DNA from: Cucumis sativus
Taxonomy: Eukaryota; Streptophyta; Magnoliopsida; Cucurbitales; Cucurbitaceae
Direction of reading: 5' to 3'
DNA: 64,000 bases
Assembly: GCF_000004075.3 (NCBI RefSeq)
Contig: NC_026657.2
Span: 33,094,732-33,158,731 of the forward strand
Numbering within the stretch: position 1 is the first letter of the stretch; the number at the start of each line of letters is the position of its first letter. A model generated the notes under the pieces. The model was not told the DNA's origin. It was given only the letters and a program-made list of their open reading frames with translations, and searched no databases. The position numbers were made by a program, and so were the translations under genes. This document shows, in pieces, positions 13,259 through 25,500 of the stretch.

Positions 13259-16200
13259 TTAAACGATACGGCAACGGAGGCGGGGCATTAGAGAAATTGT
13301 ATATAAGAGAGAGAGGTTATTGAAAAGAAATTTAGAAGAAGATGGTGATTCGTTTCTTACAATGGAAGATTTGTTATACATCAAATTCAATTTTGTTTTT
13401 CCATTTCTAAACTCAATAACAAACTCTCCTCCTCCAATTACCATTTTAATTTTTTAAAAACTATCTTACAAACTAAAATGTACATTTGGACACACAAACT
13501 CTATACTCTATGAACTAAAAGTCTATTTTATCATAAGTTTTCCAAACTCATCTTTACTTTTATTTTTTAAAATAATTTAGTCTTAGAACATTCAAAATTA
13601 CATTAAATATTTCAACCTTTTAACTTTGTATCCAATAGGTAATTGGTAAAGTTGGAATCTTGATTTATATAGTTGGAAAATGGAAAAAATAAATATATAT
13701 TAATTTGGGGTAATTTTATTAAAAATTATAATTTAAACCAAATTGAATTAATGATATATATAATCTTAAAAGTAATCATTAGTCCTAAGTCTCGACTAGT
13801 TTTTTTTTTTAATTATTATGGTGCATGTATGTATGTATAAACATATTTGTTTAGAAAAAGGTTTAATTATGCACATCCAAAATAAAAATTAAGATAAGTT
13901 TGAACTTATGGTCCTACAATTTTAACTTAGTTTTTGTTTGTTTCGTATGTTTTGAAAACTAACACTATTAAATTTTAAATTCGAATTTGATTTGTTTTGT
14001 CTCGAAAATGGTTTGTTTAGTTCTTAAATCATTATTAATGGGTCACTACGTTTAAATTTTGGGTTTTATTAGATTATCAATATCTTATTTTAACGAGTTT
14101 AATTTTATATTTTAGATTAAAACACCAAATTGTTTTAGTTGTAGTTCATCAATTTTAAATTTGTTAAATTTTGTTTATATATCTTCAAAACTGTGTCATT
14201 GGGCTTTTTAATTTGGGTCTTAATTGTTGTGTTGTTTCTTCTGCCATAAATTTGCTTTGCTTTGTATATTCGTACCTTTTTTTAAAAAAAATATCAATTT
14301 TGCCATTCACTTTCCTTCCTCCCATGCTAGTGGTGATGACTTCTATCAATGATATCATGTCTAATATATCAATATGTTTTTAATAAATTTATCGTTAATA
14401 ACTTGAACTTTAAATTTCTAAATGATATAAATGCTGATAGGATAACCTAAAATCAATAAATAATTTCAACAAAAGTTGCAACTATATCAATTCTATCAAT
14501 ACTATTAGTGATAGAAGCTATCATAGGGACAATATGTTGTTGGTGATTCAAACCTATTATTGATCTATTTTCTTTGTCCATTTATGCTAAAAACAAAACA
14601 CCACGACATCAATTCATAGTAGTATTAACTTGATATCATTGATATATAGTAGCCTATTAAGGATGTTACTTATAGATGTTATCAGCGATATCCTTATGTT
14701 GCTATCACTGATAGATATTCTTAATGATAGCAATAGAAAAATATTATTGATAGTAGCTATCAAAAGTATCAATTGATACCCCAATTAAACCTCATCAATT
14801 AAAAAATGATATGTTCACCAAGGATATATCACTTATAAAAAAATATAGTTATAATGACATCGCTTATAATTGCTATTAGCAATATCCTTCTAATGCAATC
14901 ATTGATAGATAATGTTAGTGATATCATTTTATGTTGATAGCAATATAAAAAATTACTTACAGAAGGTATCAGATCAGAACTGTCAATTGATAGCAACATT
15001 ACTAATAAGAGATATCATTCGCAGTAACTAATATCACTTTTTTTTTTCAAATTGAAAGTTATCGCTGATAGTAATTATATAAGTGACAGTAGCTAACTAT
15101 AACAATTGATACCATATTTCTCAAATTGAAAATTACTTTATCCTTTAATGGTTATCATTGATAAAAGTTATATATCGTTGATACACTTTATCAATCGATT
15201 AACATATTTATCAAATTAAAAGCTATCAATGACAACAATGTATAACAACTATCAATGATAGCTTTCGATTTAAGAAAATTGGGAAACAATACTCGCAATA
15301 GTGACAAGTTATCACTGATAGTAGTTATTAGTCATTAGTGATAGTTGTTATTATTGATAAATGCTATCGGTGATAGTTTTTAATTTTAGAATTTCGACAG
15401 AGAACGTCCAAAATGGTGGTTGGACATGGAGATTTTTATATTTTACTAGTTTTTGTGCTATATATGCAATTATTTTATCCTTGTGCTATATATTATTTTA
15501 GGCTTGTTTGCCATTTATACAATTAACTCATGCATGTGCAATTTAACAAATAAAAAGTAAGGAACAAAATTGATAGCATGTGAGTGCGAGCAATATATTA
15601 AGTATGAGAAAATGAACCAAAATGTTTATAAATATGTGAAGACGTTAATTATAACATACAAACTAAGTAAGTACAAGGGACTTTTTTTTGTAAATGGGTA
15701 AGGTAGAATGTGTGTTTTGGATGATAGTGAAAGAGAGGTGTTGCATGAGGGAGAGAGAATAAAATGTACAATGAATTAGAGAGAAAAACTGACTTTGGCT
15801 TTGTATGCAATATGCATGAGGGAAATTTGGTTTTTTCTTGGATGCATTATTTAACTTTTAAGAGGACAAAATTCAAGTACTATGCATGAAGGAGAGAGAT
15901 TAGAGAAGGTCACCATTATATGTTCCCATTACTTGCATGGTGTGAGGGAGAGGTTTTTTTCTTTTTTCTTTACACTTTTTACCTTTTCTTTTTTAAAAAA
16001 ATGAAAATTAATGAAAATAATACTTTGTACAAAAAGAAGAAAAGGAATAAAATGTAAATTTGGTTGATTTTGAAGTTTGAAATCTGAGTTTCTGCCTTTA
16101 ATTTGTTGTTGGGAACAAAACTTATAGAAAGAAAATTAACAATAACATTCTTTCCTCTTCCTTTTCTCTTCTCTATCTTCTCCTCTCCATCTATCCATTT

Positions 16201-16640
16201 AATTTCTCATCCTATCATATCATTGTTGTCTCTATGGCTTTCTTTAAAAATATAAAGCAACAGGTAAATCTATGTTTTGTGTTGATCCCAAACAAATTGA
16301 TTTCGAAGATACCTTTAATTAATAAGTTTGGTGGTCTGTTTATATAGGTTAGCCGATGTGTAATTAACGTTTGGGCTCATAATTGTCTCTCTTAAATTTC
16401 TTGAATTATCGATTCGTTACTTATTGTACAACTACACTACCACCATTCGAGGTTGTAACTGATGGTTAAGTGCATTATCTCTTCAACATCTCAACAATTT
16501 CTTTATAGATCGTCTTTTGATAATTTGAAATTTAATCACTTTGAAGTCTTTCAAGGGAACTCTTTGAAATCATCACTCTTATGTTCTCCAATAGACTTTC
16601 TAATAAATCTAAAATACTTTTAGGGTCCTTCATTGGTGTT
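13259..16640. other. Intergenic region with repeat array and purine-rich blocks
   Basis: After the presumed 3'UTR of the response regulator there is no recognisable gene. The interval contains the TATCA/TGATA array described separately (about 14340-15385), purine-rich GAGAGAG blocks at 15710-15960, and a CT-rich leader-like stretch at 16150-16262 ending in a short ATG frame and a donor-like CAG/GTAAAT. No protein family could be assigned. Confidence 0.6.
14340..15385. repeat. Degenerate array of TATCA/TGATA imperfect palindromes
   Basis: For about 1 kb the sequence is dominated by short units of the form TATCA(C/A/T)TGATAG and ATCAATGATA, spaced by 10-40 bases, with variants such as TATCACTGATAGTAG, CTATCAATGATAGC and GTTAGTGATATCA. 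The units are imperfect inverted repeats, so both strands show the same words. Spacing is irregular, unlike a classical satellite. Similar words occur near 3.3, 29.85, 38.8 and 42.2-42.7 kb. Confidence 0.6.
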
Positions 16641-16733
16641 CTAAGTTATATGTGAGCTATCTATAAGTCTATTTTGTGCTATCGCTAGGCTTCTTCATGG
16701 ATCATCTTAGCCACCCTTCCGTGGGTATTGCCA

Positions 16734-16806
16734 AGGGCCCTAAACCATTGATTCCTCCAGGCTCCAACTCGCACATAAGTGGGCCTGTTTTCCCTTTTTC
16801 CACGTG
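16734..16806 (+). promoter_or_regulatory. Promoter motifs: palindromic GGGCCC, TGGGCC site II, CACGTG G-box
   Basis: A GC-rich island in AT-rich surroundings carries AGGGCCCT (16734-16741), TGGGCC (16780-16785) and a perfect G-box CACGTG (16801-16806). GGGCC-type elements are known TCP targets in plant housekeeping promoters, and CACGTG is bound by bZIP, bHLH and PIF factors. They lie just upstream of the presumed first, non-coding exon of the 1589-domain gene (splice donor at 17123). The motifs are seen directly; factor binding is inferred. Confidence 0.5.
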
Positions 16807-16949
16807 GCAAAGTTTTTTCTCATTCTCCAATTTGGAACATTTAATAAATACAACTAGTAATTAATAAATAATAAAAAGAAAAGTATTTTACGGCATAATC
16901 GTATGGAAAGGAAAGGAGCAGCCGATCAAAACACCCAAAAAAGCAAAAA

Positions 16950-17122
16950 CACAAAACCGCTATTCATTGATCAACCCAACAAAATATTACATATAAATTA
17001 TAAACAAAAAAAAAAGCCACAAACTCCAAATCAAAATTCCCTTCTTCAATTTTCCCTCAATTTCTTCCTCTTAATCAAAACCTTCCCTCCAATTCCTTCT
17101 CTCCTTCTTCAATCCGATTCAG
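16950..17122 (+). other. Non-coding first exon of the 1589-domain gene (5'UTR)
   Basis: A CT-rich leader-like stretch ends in GATTCAG followed by GTATGATCC, a good splice donor at 17123. The matching acceptor is most plausibly TTGCTTCTGCAG, ending at 18722, which gives a second leader exon running into the coding start at 18877. That makes a 5'UTR intron of about 1.6 kb, a common arrangement in plant genes. The 5' end is a guess. The long frame across 16903-17343 is a low-complexity shadow of this leader. Confidence 0.45.
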
Positions 17123-18876
17123 GTATGATCCACCCCGCTCTCCTACTCCATCTCTCTAATTCCCTCGATTCCTTTTTTTTTTTTCTGATTTTTCATTCTC
17201 CCTTCTCCTTCTTCCGATTTTGTCTCCGTTTCTGCCTTTTTCCGCTACTTCTCTCTTCATTCCTACTGTTTCTTTTTTCCTCTCACTTTGAAGCTGGTTT
17301 AGGGTTTTTTTTTTTTTTTTTGGTTCTCCCCCCCTGTTTTTAGTTTTATGGTTCTTGGCGGTCATTGCGGTGGAATCATTGACATACTATGTGATCTCTT
17401 TGCTAATGACTTTCGTCATAAGTTATTCTGTTGACTATCGGGGTTTTTCGTTGTTTGTTAATCGTTATTCTTGTTTTGTTTTTAAGATTTTTTATTGTTT
17501 GGGTGGTTTATTTTTGTTGGGATCATTTTTGGGAAGGGGATTTTTAGACTGCTGGAAGAATGTTCGTGCATGCAGAATCGATTAACTGTAAAGCTTGTGC
17601 ATCACTGTTGTAAGTTGAGGGTTAATGTGAAGAAAAAAGATTTGGATATTGTATGTGTCCAAATCATTGTTTGATCGGGTCAGGTGGTCAACAAAAATGA
17701 CAGGGTTTGGTTAAATTTGGTGTCGTGAGAGCCTTGTGGTTTAGGTTTGAGGTCGTTTCTGAATGGTGGTTGTTGTTGTTGTTTTTTTTTTTAATTTTTT
17801 TTTAATTTTTTTTTTTATTTGGTATTGTTTTTGTTACCAAACTCAATGATTTCTCATTATTGGTTTGCATTGTTGGAGTGGATTGTGTACTTTAAGGCAG
17901 TTTGACATTATTGTAACCTATTCTTGTGAATCTCTTCATCAAGTTATAAGCAGACCAGAGTAGTTGCTGTTTCTTGACATAGGTTCTATATATTTTTTTT
18001 AAATTCTAAAATATTATTGTTTCAATAGTGTTCATATTACATCTAGTTGGTTTAATGCAAGCCTTTATATCATTCCTCTGTTACGGAAAAAAGTTGTCTT
18101 CAATAATGCTTTTTATGGATGCATTAATTATAGGATTTGACTTGAGTGTAATAATAGGATTTTCAGAGAGGTTGAGAGGTCGTTTGATGAGGTTTAATGC
18201 ATCTTTTAGGGCTTTGGTTATTAGGCTTTCTAGTAATTATGATTTGTGTGATTTTATTGGATCTGAGTTCGTTTCTGTAGATAGTTCTTGAACTTCTTTT
18301 GTCAGGCTTTCTGTATGTCCTTGTTATTCTAATGAACGTCCAGTTTCTAACCAAAAGAAGGAGTAAATTAAGAAAAGAAAAAGAAAGACGATGCCCCTAT
18401 GCAGACTGTGGAAATTAGAGAAAATGAAAATGAAAAGTTAAGGAGCAATGCAAGAAATTTCTGGAACATGTAAAGTATATCTTGATTCCTTATAGTATGC
18501 CACACAGGACAAGTGTTTTAGTTTCTTCCAGAAGATATCTTTTTCTGATTATTTAATTTTTAACTTAAAATTTATTCCCTCAGTCCTTTTTTTCTACAGG
18601 ATTTCTGTTGAGTGAAGAATATGTCAAATTGCATGACATGATAGATTTGTTCTTTCATTTAACAACTACTTATTTTAGACTTGACAGTTGGCATGAACCT
18701 TGGTTATATTTTGCTTCTGCAGCTCAAAGCTCTTTGCATCTGAAAGTTATATGGTTTCGTCATTCAACTTATATTTGGTGCACTGAACTGCTTTCCTTAG
18801 TCCCAAACTATCCATCTCCGGTAATTTGCATTCAGATCCTGCAGTGGAGGAACAGTGCTGGATAGAGTCTTTAAGA

Positions 18877-20935
18877 ATGTCAAGTGGACCGATGAGAAGA
18901 GTCTCACGCCAAGATATTCAGTTGGTAAGCTGAAGTGTTCTTGGTCCAGTCCAGCCCTTATCATCACTCTATCTCTCTCTCCCCTATTTGTAGGCGTCAA
19001 AATTGTTGACAAACTAAGCTTCACCAAATAAATATAAATGGGGCGCTATATGTCAATGTTTAACAAAAACAGGAAAGCAAAAGATAGTTTTGATTTCTCC
19101 ATTTCTTTTAGACTCTTTTTACAGATAAAAGAAATTATATTCCGCTGCAGTTATGTTTTGAATCGTTATGACACTTTTTTGTTCAACCATTCAACTTTTC
19201 TTTTATGAGATAACGGCGTGCTACATTATTTCCAATCTTTCTGATGCTAGGTGCAAAATCTTATTGAACGATGCCTTCAGCTATACATGAACCAAAAGGA
19301 AGTTGTGGAGACACTGCTGAATCAAGCTAAAATTGAGCCTGGTTTTACAGAACTTGGTAACAACGACTTCATATTTCTTGCTTCCCTTTTTCACCCTTGC
19401 TTATGCAGTTAATAGCGATTGAAATCGTGAGAGATGTTATGAGAGGATTATTATATCAGAACTAATAGGCACAGTATTGCTTTCCTGGTTTTTTTTCTCA
19501 TAGAAATTTGATCCTAATGCTCATGCCAGGCTCACAAATTTCTTAGTTCGATGTTATATTTGCTTTGTCACTGAACTTTCAGACAGTTGATAATTCTGGA
19601 TTGGTCATATTCTACAGTAGATATTCCTGTTGTCTTACAGCAATTTAATGAATTTCCTGCACTCTAGTTTGGCAAAAACTTGAAGAAGAGAATCGTGAAT
19701 TCTTCAGGGAGTATTATCTGAGATTAATGGTGAAGCGTCAGATAGTTGAATTCAACAGGTTGCTTGAGCAACAAGTTCGGATGATGCAAATACAGGAAAC
19801 TGGAGCTACTCCATTACCCACTTCCAATGGATCGCTAGTCCAACAAAGTGAGTGTGCTTTGCTATTATCTTACTTTCTTTGCCCTTTTTTCCCTTTTATT
19901 CTTTTGTTTTACTGTAGGAGTTTGCCTTTTTCCATTTTTCTTCTTTTATTACACTTCTTATGGTTTTCACCTGGAAATGTCTCGTGTATATAATTTATTC
20001 TAAGTTTTATTATATTAGGCGTAACCTTGCTTCACTTGACCAATAGTTTTTGACATTCAATCTTTGAACAGTGCACCAGAATCCAACATATTCGGTATCT
20101 TCACTGAAGCAGAATAATGTGCAGCATCCTTTTGGTAACAGCATGCCTAACAATGCATATCTCAACGGTGCTATGTCATTGCATTCGAGAATGCATCCCA
20201 CAGTTGACATGTCTGCACATCCAAGTAGGATCGAAGCACCACCGTCTATACTACCAACCCAAAGCTCGAACATAGGGTTGAATGGTAGGACAATAAAATC
20301 TGAAGCTGGATATTCAGGAAATTCCTCTTATATGTTTGGTGGTGTTGATAGCAATGTAGTGGAACCACGCCAAACAATAGGCGATGTATCGGTGGCACCT
20401 TTCTCTGGCATGGAGTCCAATGCTCAAGCCATGAATGAACCACTCCTGGAACCAGATACTTCCTCTTTTGGATTTCTTGGTCAGATCCCTCGGAATTTCA
20501 GCCTATCAGATCTAACAGCCGACTTTTCGCAGAGTTCAGGTCTGTGGTGTTTTCTTGCTGTTTTATATGGAAGCTGGAAATTTTATGTTCAGCTTATAAA
20601 CATTAGAGAGTGTATAACTTGTTTGATGATGTATTCAGCTTAGAACTTCAACTGTTTGTAATTATATATTTTAAACACTGCTTGATACCATCAGATATAC
20701 TGGAAAGCTATGCCAGATCTCCTTTTCTAGCTACAGAAACCGACAACTTCATGGATATTCGTCATAGAGAACACCAAGGTGCGAATCGTTTTTACATACC
20801 AAATCTTACAGTTCGATTGCTAGAAAGATTTACTGACTTCATCCATCTTCTTTTACATACTTAGAAGACAATAAAAGGTCATTGGATACCATATCAGAAG
20901 GCTTGAGTTATGAGGACTTTGGAAGTGACTCATGA
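18877..20935 (+). CDS. Plant-specific '1589' domain protein (A_thal_3526/TIGR01589 family)
   Basis: A plant protein of unknown function. Six exons join in frame: 18877-18924, 19251-19356, 19668-19847, 20072-20539, 20695-20778 and 20865-20935, giving 318 residues. The conserved domain spans residues about 14-76: QLVQNLIERCLQLYMNQKEV, then an NQAKIEPGFTELVWQKLEEE segment and a Tyr/Leu-rich LRLMVKRQIVEFN helix. It is helical and was probably named only from Arabidopsis genomics. The rest is Ser/Asn/Met-rich and looks disordered, ending in an acidic GLSYEDFGSDS. The start is the ATG of MSSGPMRRVSRQDIQL, directly before the domain; earlier ATGs in the leader are short and out of frame. The donors of exons 3 and 4 read on in frame for some distance, so intron retention would give truncated forms. 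Function is not established. Confidence 0.88.
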
Positions 20936-22547
20936 AATCATATTCTCTGTTTGATTAGATTAAGGTACTCTTTTTTAAACTCTATTTGATCATGCTTATT
21001 CCATCAGTCATTTCCAAATTTTCTGTTTTAGTTCACAACTCATGAAATTTAATGAACAAAACAGTAGTAGGATTTTAACCTCTTTTCTTAGTTTTATTTA
21101 CACATCTGCTGATGCTTAATTTGTGTTCATTTTATGCAGGTCTTTATTTTATTTTGGAGGAAAGGGGGGTTTGACTAATAATGTTTGGGAAGTTTCAAAC
21201 TGAAAATGCATCAGATTTGGGGTTTTCTTATAAAAAAAAAAGCAAATGGAAGAAAAGCACAAGCTTCTGATTATACTGACATAAAAATGTGTAGTGGTAA
21301 AAGCTTTGAGTCGACTTCAGAAATGTATGTAAAGTCATGATTTTCTTTTTATCAAGTTTGGTTTTGGCCTCCATTAATGATCTTTTGGTAGGATTTGTTA
21401 GCTGTCTTGGTTCGTTTTTTTTTTTCTTAAATCTTTGGTCAAAATTAAGTGTAACAATATTTAGATGACGTTTTCGTTTGTTTTGTTTAGCTTATGATTT
21501 GAATTAATCAAATAGTTTGGTGCCTTTTGATCTCAAATTTCAACTATTTTAATATACAGATTCCTTTTGCTTTGATTTGCTTTTGTAGTTTCCAAGGGTA
21601 CGTTTCTGTCATATAAAGATTTCTATTTCATATTCGTGTTATCACGTAACTTAAAATTAAATCAGACGTGCAAAACTTACAATTTAGATGATATCAATAA
21701 CACTAAAAGAGAACAATCTTAACGCCTCTACTCTTTCAAATTCTATAGGAAAATATAGGAAAAAAGTTTAAAATCTATCAATATCTATACTTAAAAGTTT
21801 CTCAAATTTTCCTATCAAATTAGCAATTGTGTTGAAAATTAATGAAGTTCATAACTATTTCACATATAAATTTATTACAAGTATTCAATATAATTACTAT
21901 GCTAAAATGTTATAGAACTTCCATTAACTTCTAATATTTCTAACATGGTAAGAGCTAAGTTGACAATGTTGATTTTTTTTCTTTTGGTTTCATAAGTTGG
22001 ACAGTACGGGTGGGAATAGCTAGTACTAGTAATACACAACAGGACGTTTTTGCTTCACTAAACATTTGAGAATATATATACATATATATATATAATAAAA
22101 GTATAACATCAACCTCACTTCATATTTCACATAATCCACAAGTTTTGATTTCATTCATTGCTTCTCAATTCCTTGTAACTGCACAACCTGAAACATTATT
22201 CAACCATGCATATTACCTTATTATATTACAAATAAGATTAGCTTCAAACTTAAAATACCAACTTAAGATAATATTTAATATATGATACAACCTTGTAACT
22301 GAAGGCATAAATGATATATCACTTAAGCTACACTCAAGACTAAGTTGACTAACTAGGCATAATTGGACAGATTAAAGAGGAACCTTACTTAAATTAAGTC
22401 GTGAAATCGATGTAATTTAAGCTATATGATGTTTTAAAAGAAAATAAATTCATTAAATTTGTTGCATGGTCAGAATATTGTCGTATAACAGGAAGCGAAT
22501 AATAACCACTAGAGGCAGAAATCAACTTACAAAAGACAACATTAAGT
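20936..22547. other. Convergent intergenic region between the 1589 gene and CAP-D2
   Basis: This holds the 3'UTR of the 1589-domain gene (with a possible 3'UTR intron, since a donor-like GTACTC lies near 20965 and an acceptor-like TGCAG ends near 21140), AT-rich spacer, a TA microsatellite near 22071-22095, and the presumed 3'UTR of the minus-strand condensin gene. No additional gene is supported. Confidence 0.55.
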
Positions 22548-25500
22548 TCACGAAGATATGCCTCTTCTACGTGAGCTTCTTCTCTTAACTCGCAAATTGG
22601 AGGTCCCTACAAAGTGGCCAGAAATGTATCAATTGAAACTCTTGATTCTTGAAATCTTATAAAAAAAACAATAATAAAATAATCAATTTTTTGGGCGCAT
22701 GATACCTTCATCATTCTCAACTTGGGATGATTGGATTTCAGTTTTACAAGTTTCCGACTCTGTCAGCTCACTGGAAGCTCCAGTATCTTCCGACTCAACT
22801 AACTTAGGTTCTGAATTGTCATTTATAGACTCACCATCTTCAGATGATTCAGTGTTTTCATCTGCAAGAATGATGTTTAAATGTCAAAGTTCCTACCAAT
22901 GATGGTATTAGACTACTTAGAAATTAGAACATACAAGAACAATAGAAATGAGTTGGTGGCTTAAACCAACCTTCAGTGATTTCGGACTCTGGAGAATCTT
23001 CATTTTTCACTGCCACAAAAGTAGTTTCAGTATTATCAATTCTCTGTTGATGAATCTTGGCATTTCTAGCAGTAACTTCCTGCTCCTTCCTTTCCGCATG
23101 AGCCTTGTTAAGTTTTTCTTCGAATTCTTCGACGCACAACTTGAGTTCTGGTTTAGCAAATTTCTTACTCTGAAATAAAAAATGAAGACATGAGAACTTT
23201 CCAATTCTAAGGTTAGTGGGGTGTGCGAGTTCTAGCGAATAAGCTTGTACCTTGTTTATGATGCTTTTGAAATGCTCCATTACCGAGTCCTCCGAAACAA
23301 CATGTTCGTATGTCTTGAATGAATCTATCAACTTTTTCATTCCCTTTTCGGTGAAGCCGAGCTGAGTAAGGCAATATGAAATATATTCCCACTGTCTAAC
23401 ATCTGCAAATGGATAATTGTCATAAGCTTCAAAACACCATGATGCGGTTAATTTGAAAACTGGATATTTGATACACAGCTTAGTGCATTGAAACCAATAT
23501 ATATATATTTTTTTGGTTCAGCTTAGTGCATTGCAACCCTTTCCTCACTCTTTATCTTTCTTTTGCTTGCAAGATTGCTATTTTCCAGCAAGCTTTTCAT
23601 ATATCTTGAGTGATCTCTCTTCAATTCCTAACTTCTACTCAGAGTGAGCTTGAAATGACTTATGAAAGTATTGACTTTCTATATGAAATATATTTTCCAA
23701 CGATTGCTCCATTTACCAATGGAACATTTTAAATAAATAATGCATTATAAAACTATAAAGTGAAATCTTCAACAATAATTCTCCTTTGTCATAAGTGAAT
23801 AGTATGTGACTGACAAAAAACTCATCCCACTATTACTAGACTTGAGTGCCTAAACAAATTAAAAATTACGTCAACAATAATAAAGTATTGGGTATTAATA
23901 ATAAATGCATATTAGAAGTCATACCAAGAGAGCATGTAGGCAAGTACAAAAATCAAAACTTTCTAGTTTTATAGCGGGAAATTATAAATTGGAAAACATG
24001 CATGCAGAGAGAAGAGTTGAAAATTAATACCTGAAACTCCACTAAACCTATTGCATAGCTTTTCGACAAGTGACTCCATTTGTTTATCCTACAAAAACAT
24101 AATAAGTAGTAAGTTTTAGAAATATATTAGTTAGATTCCCTCAATTAAATTTTCATACCCTCTTGATGGAGCCAATTAAGAATTGCATAATGTTACAAAA
24201 TGACTCTCTCTGTAGATTTTGATTACAAAGCTTTCCTAATATATCTGGTAGTAGATTGTATATTGGATTTGCTCCTGTAGAAAAGGGAATTAGAATAAGA
24301 AATTCATATGAGCAAAATCCAGTTCATTTAGTGAAAAAAATGTGAGCAATACCTTTCTTAGACAACTCGTGAAAGAACAGTTTGGCCAGATTTGATATTC
24401 TCTCATCCTCATCTTCTAAACGTAAAGTCATTTCATTTATATAACCTTTTACCTAAGCATAAATATCAAATCAGTATCTTTCGAATATGATAAAAACAAG
24501 TTAAGGTAAACTAACAATATTGCATCAATCAAACCTTCATCATATCGTTTAAAATGAGATGAGATAGCACCAATACAGCATTCTTCCTAACAGAATTCGA
24601 AGGATCCTTTAACCTTACATACATATTCTCAGTCCATGGCTCCAAGAGATTAGGGAAACGAACAGCCAAATCTCCTAAAGCAATAGTACAATTGGAACGA
24701 ACAATATCTGATGGTGCAGTTTCTACAACGGTGAAAAGAAGTTGGAGATTTGCTTGGCTGAAAGTTCATTTACTTGAGAGTTAGGAAAGCTTTACATTGA
24801 TTATTACACATATATAGAGAGAGTGGGGTCTCACCAAAAATCTGCATCAATGATCATTAAACGACATAGAGCAAGCATTGCAGATGCTTGTAGATCTGGA
24901 AACTGCAGATGGAAATAATAGACAATATGAACAATTCAAAATTAAATTTTCATCTTACCGTAAATAATAGAAACTAAAAAGAACATTGGTTTTAAAGTCT
25001 GAAAATATGTATACAGTGCACGAAACTACTATGCCCACTAACATGTCACAAAGAACTTTCCACACAAAACAAATGAACCAAAATCTCTGTGGTTTTGCAA
25101 TTGCCAAAAGAATAAACTTAATGTAAGAGTTCACAAGTAAAAACACCACAACCAAAGAGAAACAGATGAAGATTCCAACAATATGGTTGATCCTGGACCG
25201 TGTCTCAGTCCAGTGTGGCTGAAAACACCAGCTAAGCTAGCAACAAAAAAATCAATAATAAACTCTTCATCAAAAGTATAGCTGTATAGATATAAAACAG
25301 ATCACAAACATTCACCTTATGCAACAAGCTAAAATTTCTGCAAAGCTTGGAAAGAAACGGTGCACAGTGTCCTATTAAGTTCTTCCCTCTTGAATTACCA
25401 AAAACAATTTCTTTTTCTGCCTTCTCTGAAAGAGAATCAACAATTGCATCTTCAGAAGCAGCAAGGCCTAGCTCAGCATTGATGCCATCTTCCTGCAAGA

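Noticed and set aside
12849-13274. Long serine/leucine-rich minus-strand frame opposite the response regulator's last exon
   Set aside because: It is the antisense of the GAA/GAG-rich coding tail; the sense frame has conserved receiver-domain sequence and proper splice sites.
16903-17365. 146-residue plus-strand and 69-residue minus-strand frames
   Set aside because: Both are low-complexity translations of the CT-rich leader and the start of the 5'UTR intron. A strong splice donor interrupts them at 17123.
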